Shown here in pieces: positions 54,006 through 62,483 of a stretch of DNA of 64,000 nt. Origin of the DNA: Bacillota bacterium (lineage in GTDB: Bacteria; Bacillota; Clostridia; Lachnospirales; Lachnospiraceae); NCBI GenBank assembly GCA_023407575.1, contig JAEYLX010000018.1:62001-126000 (forward strand), given 5' to 3'. A program made the position numbers and the translations under genes. Position 1 is the stretch's first letter. Each line of letters starts with the position of its first letter. The notes beneath the pieces were generated by a model. That model had not been told where the DNA came from. It saw nothing but the letters and a program-made list of their open reading frames with translations, and searched no databases.

Positions 54006-54596
54006 TTGGACTCGATAGAGTATTATAATCAGAATGCTACTGAGTATTTTGAGCAAACAGTTGATATTGATATGCAGGAGGAATGGGAGCGTTTTACTGA
54101 GTTACTGCCAGAAGGAGGCAGTGTTTTAGATCTTGGTTGCGGTTCCGGACGAGATAGTGCTTATTTTATATCATGTGGCTTCGATGTTACTGCTATGGAT
54201 GCTTCTGAAGAAATGTGTGAGTTAGCCAGCATACATATTGGGCAGGATGTATTGCACCTGACATTTGAAAAGATGGATTTTAATAATGTATTTGATGGCA
54301 TATGGGCATGCGAGTCCTTAGTGCATGTGCCTGGTAATCAAATAGAAAACATATTGTTTAAGGTAGTTAAGAGTTTGAAGCCAGATGGCATCCTATATAT
54401 GTCTTTTCACTATAATGATTTTGAAGGTGAACGAGATGGACGATTTTACAAAGATTATAGGGCAAAAGAACTGAAAGAGTTAATCGGACGATTTCCTAAT
54501 CTTGAATTAATAGAAATCCATAAATACGAGGATACTAGAGAGTACAGTGGGATAACTTGGCTTAGCGCTATTGTTAGAAAGCTTGAAGATGAATAG
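54006..54596 (+). CDS. SAM-dependent methyltransferase, class I
   Basis: A 196-residue methyltransferase. TTG start at 54006 with GGAGGGATATTTCA upstream. Motif I is VLDLGCGSGRDSAYFI, with DVTAMDASEEMCELA for the SAM ribose acid and a C-terminal FHYNDFEGERDGRFYKDY. The substrate is unknown; proteins of this type include tellurite or small-molecule methylases. Confidence 0.85.
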   Translation: MDSIEYYNQNATEYFEQTVDIDMQEEWERFTELLPEGGSVLDLGCGSGRDSAYFISCGFDVTAMDASEEMCELASIHIGQDVLHLTFEKMDFNNVFDGIWACESLVHVPGNQIENILFKVVKSLKPDGILYMSFHYNDFEGERDGRFYKDYRAKELKELIGRFPNLELIEIHKYEDTREYSGITWLSAIVRKLEDE

Positions 54597-54677
54597 AAAT
54601 TACTATAAATAGAAGTTTTATTGCAACAGGATACCTTATGTGAATAATAGAGTAAAGTAATGTTGCTATACAAAAAT

Positions 54678-54714
54678 AAGAATATGACAGTGGATATTCC
54701 ATTGTCATATTCTT
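54678..54714. terminator. Bidirectional terminator, methyltransferase and yjfB-like gene
   Basis: AAGAATATGACAGTGG and CCATTGTCATATTCTT, 16-bp stem with one mismatch, between converging genes. Confidence 0.82.
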
Positions 54715-54731
54715 AAATTATATCAAGATAT

Positions 54732-54914
54732 TTAAATATTTATATCGATATTAGAGCCAAGATTTGGCGTAACGGACTGTTCCATCATTTTAATCATACT
54801 TTGTCCACTTACTGCCACATTTTCAAGACTTTTTGAAAGAATAGCCATGTCAATTACTGGGTGTATTGCGGTTTGTCCAGAGACAGAGGGCATTGGTAAA
54901 GAAGCAATTGTCAT
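54732..54914 (-). CDS. YjfB-like putative motility protein
   Basis: A 60-residue protein with a S/M-rich helix plan (DMAILSKSLENVAVSGQSMI, then MMEQSVTPNLGSNIDINI), characteristic of the YjfB motility family, which is regulated with flagellar genes in other Firmicutes. AAAGGACTCTTT is the site. Exact role is unknown. Confidence 0.78.
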   Translation of the reverse strand: MTIASLPMPSVSGQTAIHPVIDMAILSKSLENVAVSGQSMIKMMEQSVTPNLGSNIDINI

Positions 54915-55069
54915 AAAGAGTCCTTTCTCATTAGAATGAATATTATAGCTACAATAAGTAATAATGAAGATAATGAATTATCTAGCTAAATTATAGCATA
55001 TGAGTGTATAGGAAGCAAGAGATGTTAGATGAATGATAAAACCATAGGATTAAAAGGAGGATGTAAGTT

Positions 55070-55990
55070 ATGTTATACGATATTATTGTAATTGGTTCTG
55101 GCCCTGCAGGTTTATCCGCTGCAATTTATGCAAAAAGAGCGGAATTAAATTTACTTGTAATTGAAAAGGCTAGTATTAGTGGAGGACAGATTATTAATAC
55201 CTATGAAGTTGATAATTATCCAGGGATACCGGGAATAGGTGGATTTGAGTTGAGTTTAAAACTTCGAGAACATGCAGATAAATTCGGTGCGACCTTTGTT
55301 ACAGGAGAGGTAAGCGACTTTTCCTTAGAGGGAGAGATTAAAGTAATTACCTTGGATGATGGTTCAAAGTATGAGTCAAAAAGTGTAGTGATTGCAACAG
55401 GTGGAGAGCCACGTCATCTAGGTGTGCCTGGAGAAACAAAGCTATCCGGTATGGGGGTATCTTACTGCGCTACCTGTGATGGTGCCTTCTTTAAGAATAA
55501 AACAGTCACTGTCGTTGGTGGTGGAGATGTTGCCATTGAGGACGCAATTTTTCTTGCACGTATCTGTAAGCAGGTTTACGTTGTCCATAGAAGAGATCAA
55601 TTTAGAGCAGCGAAAAGTATCACCTCAAAATTACTGGAATTAGAAAATGTAACTATTTTATGGGATAGTGTGGTTGAATCAATTGAAGGTGAAGATAAGG
55701 TTGAACGAATGATTGTGAAAAATCTTAAGACTGAGGAAGCAACAACCTATGAGGTTGCTGGTGTTTTCATAGCAGTAGGTTATTTGCCTAATTCTGAAGC
55801 TTATAAGAAAGTGGTAGCGGTTGATGGAGCTGGCTATATTTTGGCTGGTGAGAACTGTGAAACGAATATTCCCGGAATTTATGCTGCTGGAGACGTAAGA
55901 ACAAAAGATCTACGACAGATTATAACCGCAGCTTCCGATGGAGCTAATGCGATTACAGCAGTAGAAAAGTACCTAAATCACCTATCTTAA
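55070..55990 (+). CDS. trxB: Thioredoxin reductase
   Basis: A 306-residue flavoprotein that reduces thioredoxin with NADPH. FAD motif IVIGSGPAGLSAAIYAKRAE, redox pair CATC in GVSYCATCDGAFF, NADPH motif VVGGGDVAIEDAIFL with HRRDQFRA, and the C-terminal FAD site GIYAAGDVRTKDLRQI. AAAGGAGGATGTAAGTT precedes the ATG. Full length. Confidence 0.93.
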   Translation: MLYDIIVIGSGPAGLSAAIYAKRAELNLLVIEKASISGGQIINTYEVDNYPGIPGIGGFELSLKLREHADKFGATFVTGEVSDFSLEGEIKVITLDDGSKYESKSVVIATGGEPRHLGVPGETKLSGMGVSYCATCDGAFFKNKTVTVVGGGDVAIEDAIFLARICKQVYVVHRRDQFRAAKSITSKLLELENVTILWDSVVESIEGEDKVERMIVKNLKTEEATTYEVAGVFIAVGYLPNSEAYKKVVAVDGAGYILAGENCETNIPGIYAAGDVRTKDLRQIITAASDGANAITAVEKYLNHLS

Positions 55991-56061
55991 TGAGATTTCC
56001 TCTAAGCATTGAAATCAGGGGACAATAGAACAAATAATTCTACAGTCTTAGTATGTTTACA

Positions 56062-56090
56062 TTGACACATACTGTCGTATTTGTTATAAT
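56062..56090 (+). promoter_or_regulatory. Consensus promoter of the C40 hydrolase gene
   Basis: TTGACA (56062-56067), 17-base spacer, TATAAT (56085-56090). The 110-base leader has no recognised riboswitch. Confidence 0.85.
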
Positions 56091-56204
56091 AACGACATTA
56101 AGTGTAATAAGTTTGTAACATTTAGCACGGATAAGGGGATTGACCTCTAAGCGACACAGGACAATAGTGAATTGATCACTTGCTATACTTTGGAGGATAA
56201 ATTG

Positions 56205-57488
56205 ATGATAGGGAAACGGGTTCTTAAGACTGTAGTTTTTGCTGCATCATCAGCATTGTTGTTATCTATTCCAACAATGTACGTAAATGCACAAACACAG
56301 AATGCTACAGAAGAAGGTATTGCAGGAGTCGCTGCATTATTAGAGACTAGTACACCAGATAATGTAAAGGATGCGTATAAAGCAACCATAGAAATTTTAA
56401 GTTTAAAGCCAGAGTCACCTTATGCTAATCTTGGTGTTTCAAAGGCAAATGATTACGTAAATATAAGAAAAGAACCTTCCACAGAGAGTGAAGTCGTTGG
56501 TAAATTATATAGAGGTAATGCAACAAATATATTAGAAAAGCTAGATAGCGGCTGGGTAAAGATAGAATCAGGTGAAGTAAAGGGTTATATTGATTCTACA
56601 TATCTTGCAATTGGTGAAGCAGCTGAATCTATGTTTGATGAATATGCTACCAAGTATGCAACAGTAACTACAACAACATTATTTGTACGTGAGGAGCCAA
56701 GTACTGAGGCGAGAAAACTTACAATGATACCAAAAGGCGAAACCTACGTTGTCATTAAGGAACATGATGAATGGGTTGAAATCTTATTAGGTAATGATGA
56801 TGATACTGGTGAGGAATTTACAGGCTTTGTAAGTAAAGATTATGTGGATATAACCATTGAATTTAAATATGCAATTTCAATTGAAGAAGAGAACAGAATT
56901 AAAGCAGAAGAAGCAGAAGCAGTACGTGCAGAAGCAGAACGCAAGCAAAAGCTAGCCGAAGAAAAAGCAGAACGTGAGGAAGCTGATCGCTTGAAAGCAG
57001 AGCAGGCAGCACAACAGAAAGCAGAAGAAGCACATAATTCTTCCAGTAATTCCAATAGTTCTTCAAATGATAATAAGGATGAAGAAGAGACAGCTCCTTC
57101 GACGGATTCGTCTTCAGCTTCAGAGCTTCGAAGTGAAATTGTAGCTTATGCATTGAAATTTGTGGGTAATCGATATGTTTGGGGTGGTGAAAGCTTGACC
57201 AAAGGAGCTGATTGCTCAGGATTTACCCAAGCCATTTACGAAGATTTTGGATATAGAATTCCAAGAGTATCTAGAGATCAAGCGGTTTCAGCTGGTAAGA
57301 GCGTAAGTGTAAGCGATATTAAGCCTGGAGATTTGATCTTTTATGCCAACAGCAGAGGTACAGTGAACCATGTTGCAATGTATATAGGAAACGGTATGAT
57401 AGTTCATGCAGCAAACTCCAGACAGGGTATTATTACATCCAATTACAAGTATAGAGATATTAAGTGTGTTAGAAGAATAATTAATTAA
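56205..57488 (+). CDS. NlpC/P60 (C40) peptidoglycan hydrolase with two SH3 domains
   Basis: A 427-residue exported enzyme. ATG at 56205, TGGAGGATAAATTG upstream. Signal peptide KTVVFAASSALLLSIPTMYV, cut near NAQ. SH3b repeats at YVNIRKEPSTESEVVGKLYR and LFVREEPSTEARKLTMIPKG. A long A/E/K coiled coil and a S/N/D linker follow. The C40 domain has cysteine in GADCSGFTQAIY, and histidines in NHVAMYIGNG and VHAANSRQ. It cleaves stem-peptide bonds, likely in cell separation. The SH3 pair is nearly the same as in the hydrolase at 32081. Confidence 0.9.
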   Translation: MIGKRVLKTVVFAASSALLLSIPTMYVNAQTQNATEEGIAGVAALLETSTPDNVKDAYKATIEILSLKPESPYANLGVSKANDYVNIRKEPSTESEVVGKLYRGNATNILEKLDSGWVKIESGEVKGYIDSTYLAIGEAAESMFDEYATKYATVTTTTLFVREEPSTEARKLTMIPKGETYVVIKEHDEWVEILLGNDDDTGEEFTGFVSKDYVDITIEFKYAISIEEENRIKAEEAEAVRAEAERKQKLAEEKAEREEADRLKAEQAAQQKAEEAHNSSSNSNSSSNDNKDEEETAPSTDSSSASELRSEIVAYALKFVGNRYVWGGESLTKGADCSGFTQAIYEDFGYRIPRVSRDQAVSAGKSVSVSDIKPGDLIFYANSRGTVNHVAMYIGNGMIVHAANSRQGIITSNYKYRDIKCVRRIIN

Positions 57489-57497
57489 TACATATGC

Positions 57498-57530
57498 GGG
57501 TCTTCGTTTATTCGAAGACTCGTTTTGTTT
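57498..57530 (+). terminator. Terminator of the C40 hydrolase gene
   Basis: GGGTCTTCG and CGAAGACTCG form the stem with loop TTTATT, and TTTTGTTT follows. Confidence 0.82.
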
Positions 57531-57669
57531 GCTGGAAGATTAATTGTTTTATAGTGTATTAAGTGATGTAATACAAAATTTACATAATAAGATTTTTGTT
57601 TGCTTTACTTGATGAATGTGGTAAAATAAATATATAGATAATGTTGACTTGACCTTTAAGGAGGTTCCT

Positions 57670-58035
57670 ATGCAAGAAAGTAATGTGATGGAGCGCAGAA
57701 GATACAGAAGATTACCTATCGATCTACATCTGGAAGTGGATGAGGTCTTTAAGCAGGATAATGTTGTGATTAATAATCTGAATGCATCAATAACAGTATT
57801 TGATATATCCAGAAGTGGTATAGGGTTTCTTAGCCAAGCAAGTCTTCCTTTGGGATATTATTTTAGAGGTAGAATAAATCTTGAGAACAAAGATTTCTTT
57901 TATGTGGTTATTCAGATTGTTAGAGTTGCAGTAGCAGAGGATGATACTTTGGTTTATGGAGCAGAATTTATTGGACTTGCACCTTTTCTTGCGGATAAGG
58001 TGGATCACTACGAAAGAATATTGAAATTGTCCTAA
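57670..58035 (+). CDS. PilZ-domain protein (c-di-GMP binding)
   Basis: A 121-residue protein. ATG at 57670 with AAGGAGGTTCCT. It has the PilZ double motif RRYRRLPIDLHLEV (RxxxR) and DISRSGIGFLSQ (D/NxSxxG), then a beta barrel with YGAEFIGLAPFLADKVDHYE. It binds cyclic di-GMP and may influence motility or wall functions, given the motility genes in this region. Confidence 0.87.
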   Translation: MQESNVMERRRYRRLPIDLHLEVDEVFKQDNVVINNLNASITVFDISRSGIGFLSQASLPLGYYFRGRINLENKDFFYVVIQIVRVAVAEDDTLVYGAEFIGLAPFLADKVDHYERILKLS

Positions 58036-58054
58036 TAATAAAATAAGTCATTAG

Positions 58055-58108
58055 AATAACAAGAAGCAGATTGTCGTCGAAAGAATGGATAATCTGCTTC
58101 TTGTTATT
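58055..58108 (+). terminator. Perfect 18-bp hairpin after the PilZ gene
   Basis: AATAACAAGAAGCAGATT (58055-58072) and AATCTGCTTCTTGTTATT (58091-58108) are perfect complements with an 18-base loop. It lies 20 bases past the stop; the final TTATTTG is a short U tract. Confidence 0.78.
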
Positions 58109-58410
58109 TGCAAATTCAGTTTTTGTAAGGAATAAATAACAGCAAGTTCATCCATAATAGCCTTGGAATGTTCTGAAAAGCTAGGTATGTAATTGGTTCT
58201 AAATATAATTATGTACTGAATACAATGGGAATGGCTATAATAGATGTTAAATTGATTAAATTTGATTTACTATTTACTATTAATAGAGCTTATAAAATTT
58301 ATCATAAAGACCTATTGACAAACAGTAGCCTGTACAATCTGCACAAAGGGTAAATGCTAAATGGCAAAAAATGGGGATTTAAAGGATATTATTTACAAAT
58401 CAATAAAAAG

Positions 58411-58481
58411 TTATCCACAGGAAATAAACCTTATTTTATCATAAAAGAAAGTTATACACGGTTTTATCCACATTATCCACA
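58411..58481 (+). promoter_or_regulatory. Cluster of DnaA boxes
   Basis: TTATCCACA occurs at 58411-58419, 58464-58472 and 58473-58481, all perfect and on one strand, the last two back to back. TTATACACG at 58452-58460 is a one-mismatch box. DnaA should bind here; oriC genes (dnaA, dnaN) are not near, so regulation of replication initiation or of hpf is more likely than an origin. Confidence 0.8.
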
Positions 58482-58765
58482 TTGACAAACTACTCTTGTC
58501 GCACGACATTTTTAATGTCAATATCGAAAATGCGTTTTGTAAATTTTGATAAATCGTTTTAAAATGTAAAAAAAGGCAAGTTTTTTGCTTGACTACTGAA
58601 TTGTCGGATAATATTAAAAACCTTGCCGAATTTGAGCAAAATGCAAGGAAAAATATCAAAAAAGCAAAACTAACAAGAAAATAATGTAAGTATTTGTATT
58701 TTCGGCATGAAACATGTAACATAAGTGGAAAAATCGGTACAAGCTGGTTAATAAAAACATGTAGC

Positions 58766-58794
58766 TTGTCACTTCCCAAAGCGTATGGTATAAT
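58766..58794 (+). promoter_or_regulatory. Promoter of hpf
   Basis: TTGTCA (58766-58771), 17-base spacer, TATAAT (58789-58794). Confidence 0.7.
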
Positions 58795-58919
58795 AATGGT
58801 ACACATTATATCAATCCTAAGCAAAGTATTGATTTCATATGAGCTTGCAAAATATGATATAATGAAGTTAGCATAGTAGTATCAATGCTAATAAGTTTGA
58901 CAAAAAGGAGTTGGGCATT

Positions 58920-59447
58920 ATGCGTTATATTATTAGCGGTAAGAATATTGATGTAACAGAAGGCTTAAAAACAGCCGTATACGAAAAGATAGGTAAGCTC
59001 GAAAGATATTTTACTCCTGACACTGAAATTCATGTTACACTTAGTGTCGAAAAAGAAAGACAAAAAATAGAAGTAACAATTCCAGTAAAAGGGAACATTA
59101 TAAGAGCCGAACAAGTTAGTAGTGATATGTATGTATCCATCGATTTAGTGGAAGAGATTATTGAGCGTCAGTTAAGAAAATATAAGAATAAGTTAATTGA
59201 TCATAAGCAGGCATCCACTAACTTCAATCAGACCTTTATGGAAGATGATTATTACGAAGATGATGCAATTAAAATTGTAAAGACTAAGAAATTTGCTATA
59301 AAGCCTATGGATGCGGAAGAGGCGTGTGTTCAAATGGAATTACTTGGACATAACTTTTTTGTATTCCGTAATGCCCACACAGATGAAGTAAATGTTGTCT
59401 ACAAAAGAAAAGGCAACACCTACGGACTCATTGAGCCTGAATATTAA
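58920..59447 (+). CDS. hpf: Ribosome hibernation promoting factor, long form
   Basis: A 175-residue protein. ATG at 58920 is chosen over a TTG at 58911 because AAAGGAG ends about 9 bases before it. The N-terminal domain (MRYIISGKNIDVTEGLKTAV) covers the decoding centre; the C-terminal domain (KKFAIKPMDAEEACVQMELL, then GHNFFVFRNAHTDEVNVVYK) joins two 70S into 100S particles. It lies ahead of secA as in Bacillus. Confidence 0.93.
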   Translation: MRYIISGKNIDVTEGLKTAVYEKIGKLERYFTPDTEIHVTLSVEKERQKIEVTIPVKGNIIRAEQVSSDMYVSIDLVEEIIERQLRKYKNKLIDHKQASTNFNQTFMEDDYYEDDAIKIVKTKKFAIKPMDAEEACVQMELLGHNFFVFRNAHTDEVNVVYKRKGNTYGLIEPEY

Positions 59448-59827
59448 CGTTTAAACGGATTAATCCATAGAAGAATGTCTGGGTCACATGCTTGCATGTG
59501 AACCCAGACATTTTTCTATGGATAAGCGTAGCGAAAAGCGAACAAGCTTTAGCTTGTGAGCTTTAATCCGTTTAAATATGAGTAAAATTAAGAAGAAGGT
59601 CACATGCTTGCATGTGAACCCAGACATTTTTCTATGGATAAGCGATACCCAGACACCTAAAATTAGGATAAGAAGAGAAATCAGGTGATTATTTCGTCGT
59701 TCACTTACATAATCTACCTGAAAATGGTGTATAAATAAAATTAAGTTGAATACTAAGAAATGTAATGTTACAATAATATGTGAACGATTTCTGATCGAAT
59801 CTGTTATAGCACAGGAGTGAATATAGT
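59448..59827. repeat. Repeat-rich spacer between hpf and secA
   Basis: TTTAAACGGATTAA (59450-59463) and TTAATCCGTTTAAA (59563-59576) are inverted ends. Inside is a long hairpin at 59465-59521 (CCATAGAAGAATGTCTGGGT paired with ACCCAGACATTTTTCTATGG) around the palindrome CACATGC-TT-GCATGTG. A 47-base unit that starts GGTCACATGC and ends GGATAAGCG is repeated exactly at 59482-59528 and 59598-59644. The first hairpin probably terminates hpf; the second copy looks like a partial duplication. Confidence 0.85.
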
Positions 59828-62401
59828 ATGGGAATAATGGAAAAAGTTTTTGGTACTCACAGTGAGCGTGAGGTGAAGAGAATTTTACCTATTGTAGATA
59901 AGATTGAAGCCTTGGAGCCTGAATATAGTAAACTGTCAGACGAAGCATTAAGAGCTAAAACAACAGAATTTAAAAACAGACTTAAAAACGGAGAAACCTT
60001 AGATGATTTAATAGTAGAGGCATATGCTACGGTAAGAGAAGGTGCGAAAAGAGCAATAGGCCAGAGAGCTTACCGCGTACAGTTAATTGGTGGAGTAATT
60101 CTTCATCAGGGTCGTATTACAGAAATGCGTACTGGTGAAGGAAAGACCTTAACCTCTACATTCCCAGCGTATCTTAATGCACTTGAAGGAAAAGGTGTAC
60201 ATGTTGTAACTGTTAATGATTACTTGGCGAAACGTGACTCGGAATGGATGGGACAAATTCATGGATTTCTTGGCTTAAAGGTTGGTGTAATATTAAACAG
60301 TCTTGAAAAAGAAGAACGCCGTGAAGCATATGCTTGTGACATTACCTATGCGACCAACAATGAACTTGGTTTCGATTATCTTCGTGATAACATGGTAATC
60401 TATAAAGAACAATTAGTACAACGTGATCTTCATTATGCAATCATCGATGAGGTTGACTCTGTTTTAATCGATGAGGCAAGAACCCCTTTAATTATTTCTG
60501 GTCAAAGTGGTAAATCCACAGAGCTATATCGTGTATGCGATATCCTTGCAAGACAGTTGAAAAAAGGTAAAGCAAGTGGTGAGCTTACTAAGATGGCAGC
60601 TCTCATGAAGGAAGAAATTGAAGAAACCGGTGATTTTATTGTAAACGAAAAAGAAAAGAATGTTCATTTAACAGATGATGGTGTTAAGAAGGTAGAACGA
60701 TTCTTCAACTTAGAAAACCTTGCTGACCCAGAGAATCTTGAGATTCAGCATAATATTATCCTTGCACTCCGTGCACATAATTTAATGTTTAGAGATCAGG
60801 ATTATGTAGTAAAGGATGATGAGGTTTTAATCGTAGACGAGTTCACCGGACGTATTATGCCGGGTAGACGATACAGTGATGGTCTTCATCAGGCAATTGA
60901 GGCAAAGGAAAATGTTAAGGTAAAACGCGAAAGCAAAACACTTGCAACGATTACCTTCCAGAACTTCTTCAACAAATATAAGAAAAAGTGTGGTATGACT
61001 GGTACCGCGCTGACTGAAGAGAAGGAATTTAGAGAAATCTATGGTATGGACGTTATCGAAGTACCAACCAACCTTCCAGTAGCACGTGTTGATCAACAGG
61101 ATGCAGTTTATAAAACGAAAAAAGAAAAGCTTCGCGCAATTATTGATGAAATAGTAGAATCCCATCAAAAGGGACAACCGGTTCTTGTAGGAACCATTAC
61201 AATTGAATCTTCGGAGGAAATCAGCGATATCTTAAAGAAACGTAATATTGTTCACAAGGTGTTGAATGCGAAGTTCCATGAGATGGAAGCGGAAATTGTA
61301 GCGGATGCAGGTCAATATGGTGCAGTTACCATTGCAACCAATATGGCTGGCCGTGGTACCGATATTAAGCTTGGCGAAGGTGTAAAAGAAGCTGGTGGTT
61401 TAAAGATTATTGGTACGGAAAGACATGAATCAAGACGTATTGATAATCAGTTAAGAGGTCGTGCCGGTCGTCAAGGTGATCCAGGTGAGTCCAGATTCTT
61501 TATCTCCCTGGAAGATGATTTAATGCGTTTGTTCGGTTCAGAGCGTCTCGTAGGCATGTTCAATTCCCTAGGTATGCCAGAGGGAGAACAGATTGAACAT
61601 AAGATGTTATCCAATGCTATTGAGAGAGCACAGAAGAGAATTGAGAATAACAACTATGGTATCAGAAAGAACCTGTTAGAGTATGATCAGGTTAATAATG
61701 AGCAGCGTGAGATTATTTATGCAGAACGTAAAAGAGTACTTAACGGAGAAAGCATGCGTGATACCATTTATCGTATGGTTACGGATACCGTTGAGGAAAG
61801 TGTTAACACTAGCATAAGTGAAGACGAAAGTCCGGAAGCATGGGATTTCACTGAATTAAAGGAAAAACTACTTCCAATTGTTCCACTTGAAGATATTCAA
61901 TTTCCAAAAGAACAGCTTAGAGGTATGAAGAAAAATGACCTTATACAGTTGCTGAAGGAAGAGGCTGTTAAGCTTTATGAAGAAAAAGAACTTCAATTCC
62001 CTGAAGTAGAACAAATAAGAGAAATAGAGCGAGTTATTTTACTAAGGGTTATTGACCGTAAATGGATGGATCACATTGATGATATGGATCAGCTTCGTCA
62101 AGGTATTGGTCTTCAAGCCTATGGTCAGCGTCAACCTGTTGTTGAATATAAGTTCCAGGGCTTTGATATGTTCGATGAAATGATTGGTGCAATACGTGAG
62201 GATACCATTAAAGCGTTAATGCATGTTCGTATTGAGCAGAGAGTGGAAAGAGAACAAGTTGCCAAGGTTACCGGTACAAACAGGGACGATAGTGTTGCAA
62301 ATGCTCCTGTAAAAAGAGCAAGTAAAAAAGTACAGCCGAACGACCTTTGTCCTTGTGGCAGTGGCAGGAAATATAAGCATTGCCATGGTAAAAATGCTTA
62401 A
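59828..62401 (+). CDS. secA: Preprotein translocase ATPase SecA
   Basis: An 857-residue motor for protein export through SecYEG. Walker A MRTGEGKTLTSTFPAYLNAL, DEAD-like IIDEVDSVLIDEARTPLI, NMAGRGTDIKLGEG, and the C-terminal zinc domain CPCGSGRKYKHCHG that binds SecB or ribosomes. ATG at 59828 with CAGGAGTGAATATAGT. Full length. It precedes prfB as in Bacillus. Confidence 0.96.
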   Translation: MGIMEKVFGTHSEREVKRILPIVDKIEALEPEYSKLSDEALRAKTTEFKNRLKNGETLDDLIVEAYATVREGAKRAIGQRAYRVQLIGGVILHQGRITEMRTGEGKTLTSTFPAYLNALEGKGVHVVTVNDYLAKRDSEWMGQIHGFLGLKVGVILNSLEKEERREAYACDITYATNNELGFDYLRDNMVIYKEQLVQRDLHYAIIDEVDSVLIDEARTPLIISGQSGKSTELYRVCDILARQLKKGKASGELTKMAALMKEEIEETGDFIVNEKEKNVHLTDDGVKKVERFFNLENLADPENLEIQHNIILALRAHNLMFRDQDYVVKDDEVLIVDEFTGRIMPGRRYSDGLHQAIEAKENVKVKRESKTLATITFQNFFNKYKKKCGMTGTALTEEKEFREIYGMDVIEVPTNLPVARVDQQDAVYKTKKEKLRAIIDEIVESHQKGQPVLVGTITIESSEEISDILKKRNIVHKVLNAKFHEMEAEIVADAGQYGAVTIATNMAGRGTDIKLGEGVKEAGGLKIIGTERHESRRIDNQLRGRAGRQGDPGESRFFISLEDDLMRLFGSERLVGMFNSLGMPEGEQIEHKMLSNAIERAQKRIENNNYGIRKNLLEYDQVNNEQREIIYAERKRVLNGESMRDTIYRMVTDTVEESVNTSISEDESPEAWDFTELKEKLLPIVPLEDIQFPKEQLRGMKKNDLIQLLKEEAVKLYEEKELQFPEVEQIREIERVILLRVIDRKWMDHIDDMDQLRQGIGLQAYGQRQPVVEYKFQGFDMFDEMIGAIREDTIKALMHVRIEQRVEREQVAKVTGTNRDDSVANAPVKRASKKVQPNDLCPCGSGRKYKHCHGKNA

Positions 62402-62483
62402 GTATTAATTTTGATGAATTTATATACAAAAAATATTGAATTATTATTAATGATAATGTATAATATGAAAAAGAGGTGATTAC

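Larger units (their letters stand above)
58036..58919. other. Long intergenic region upstream of hpf
   Basis: No convincing gene in 880 bases; frames of 137 codons (minus) and 60 codons (plus) lack ribosome binding sites and family features. It holds a hairpin at 58055-58108, four DnaA boxes at 58411-58481 and the hpf promoter at 58766-58794. The stretch around 58550-58690 is very A-rich. Confidence 0.7.

Noticed and set aside
56091..56204. Cyclic di-AMP or cyclic di-GMP riboswitch ahead of the C40 hydrolase
   Set aside because: The leader is only about 110 bases and lacks the conserved blocks of either class.
58411..58481. Chromosomal origin of replication
   Set aside because: The DnaA boxes are present, but dnaA, dnaN, recF and an adjoining unwinding region typical of Firmicutes oriC are not.
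58411..58824. 137-codon minus-strand frame upstream of hpf
   Set aside because: It runs through the DnaA boxes and the hpf promoter, has no ribosome binding site, and its cysteine- and phenylalanine-rich translation fits no family.
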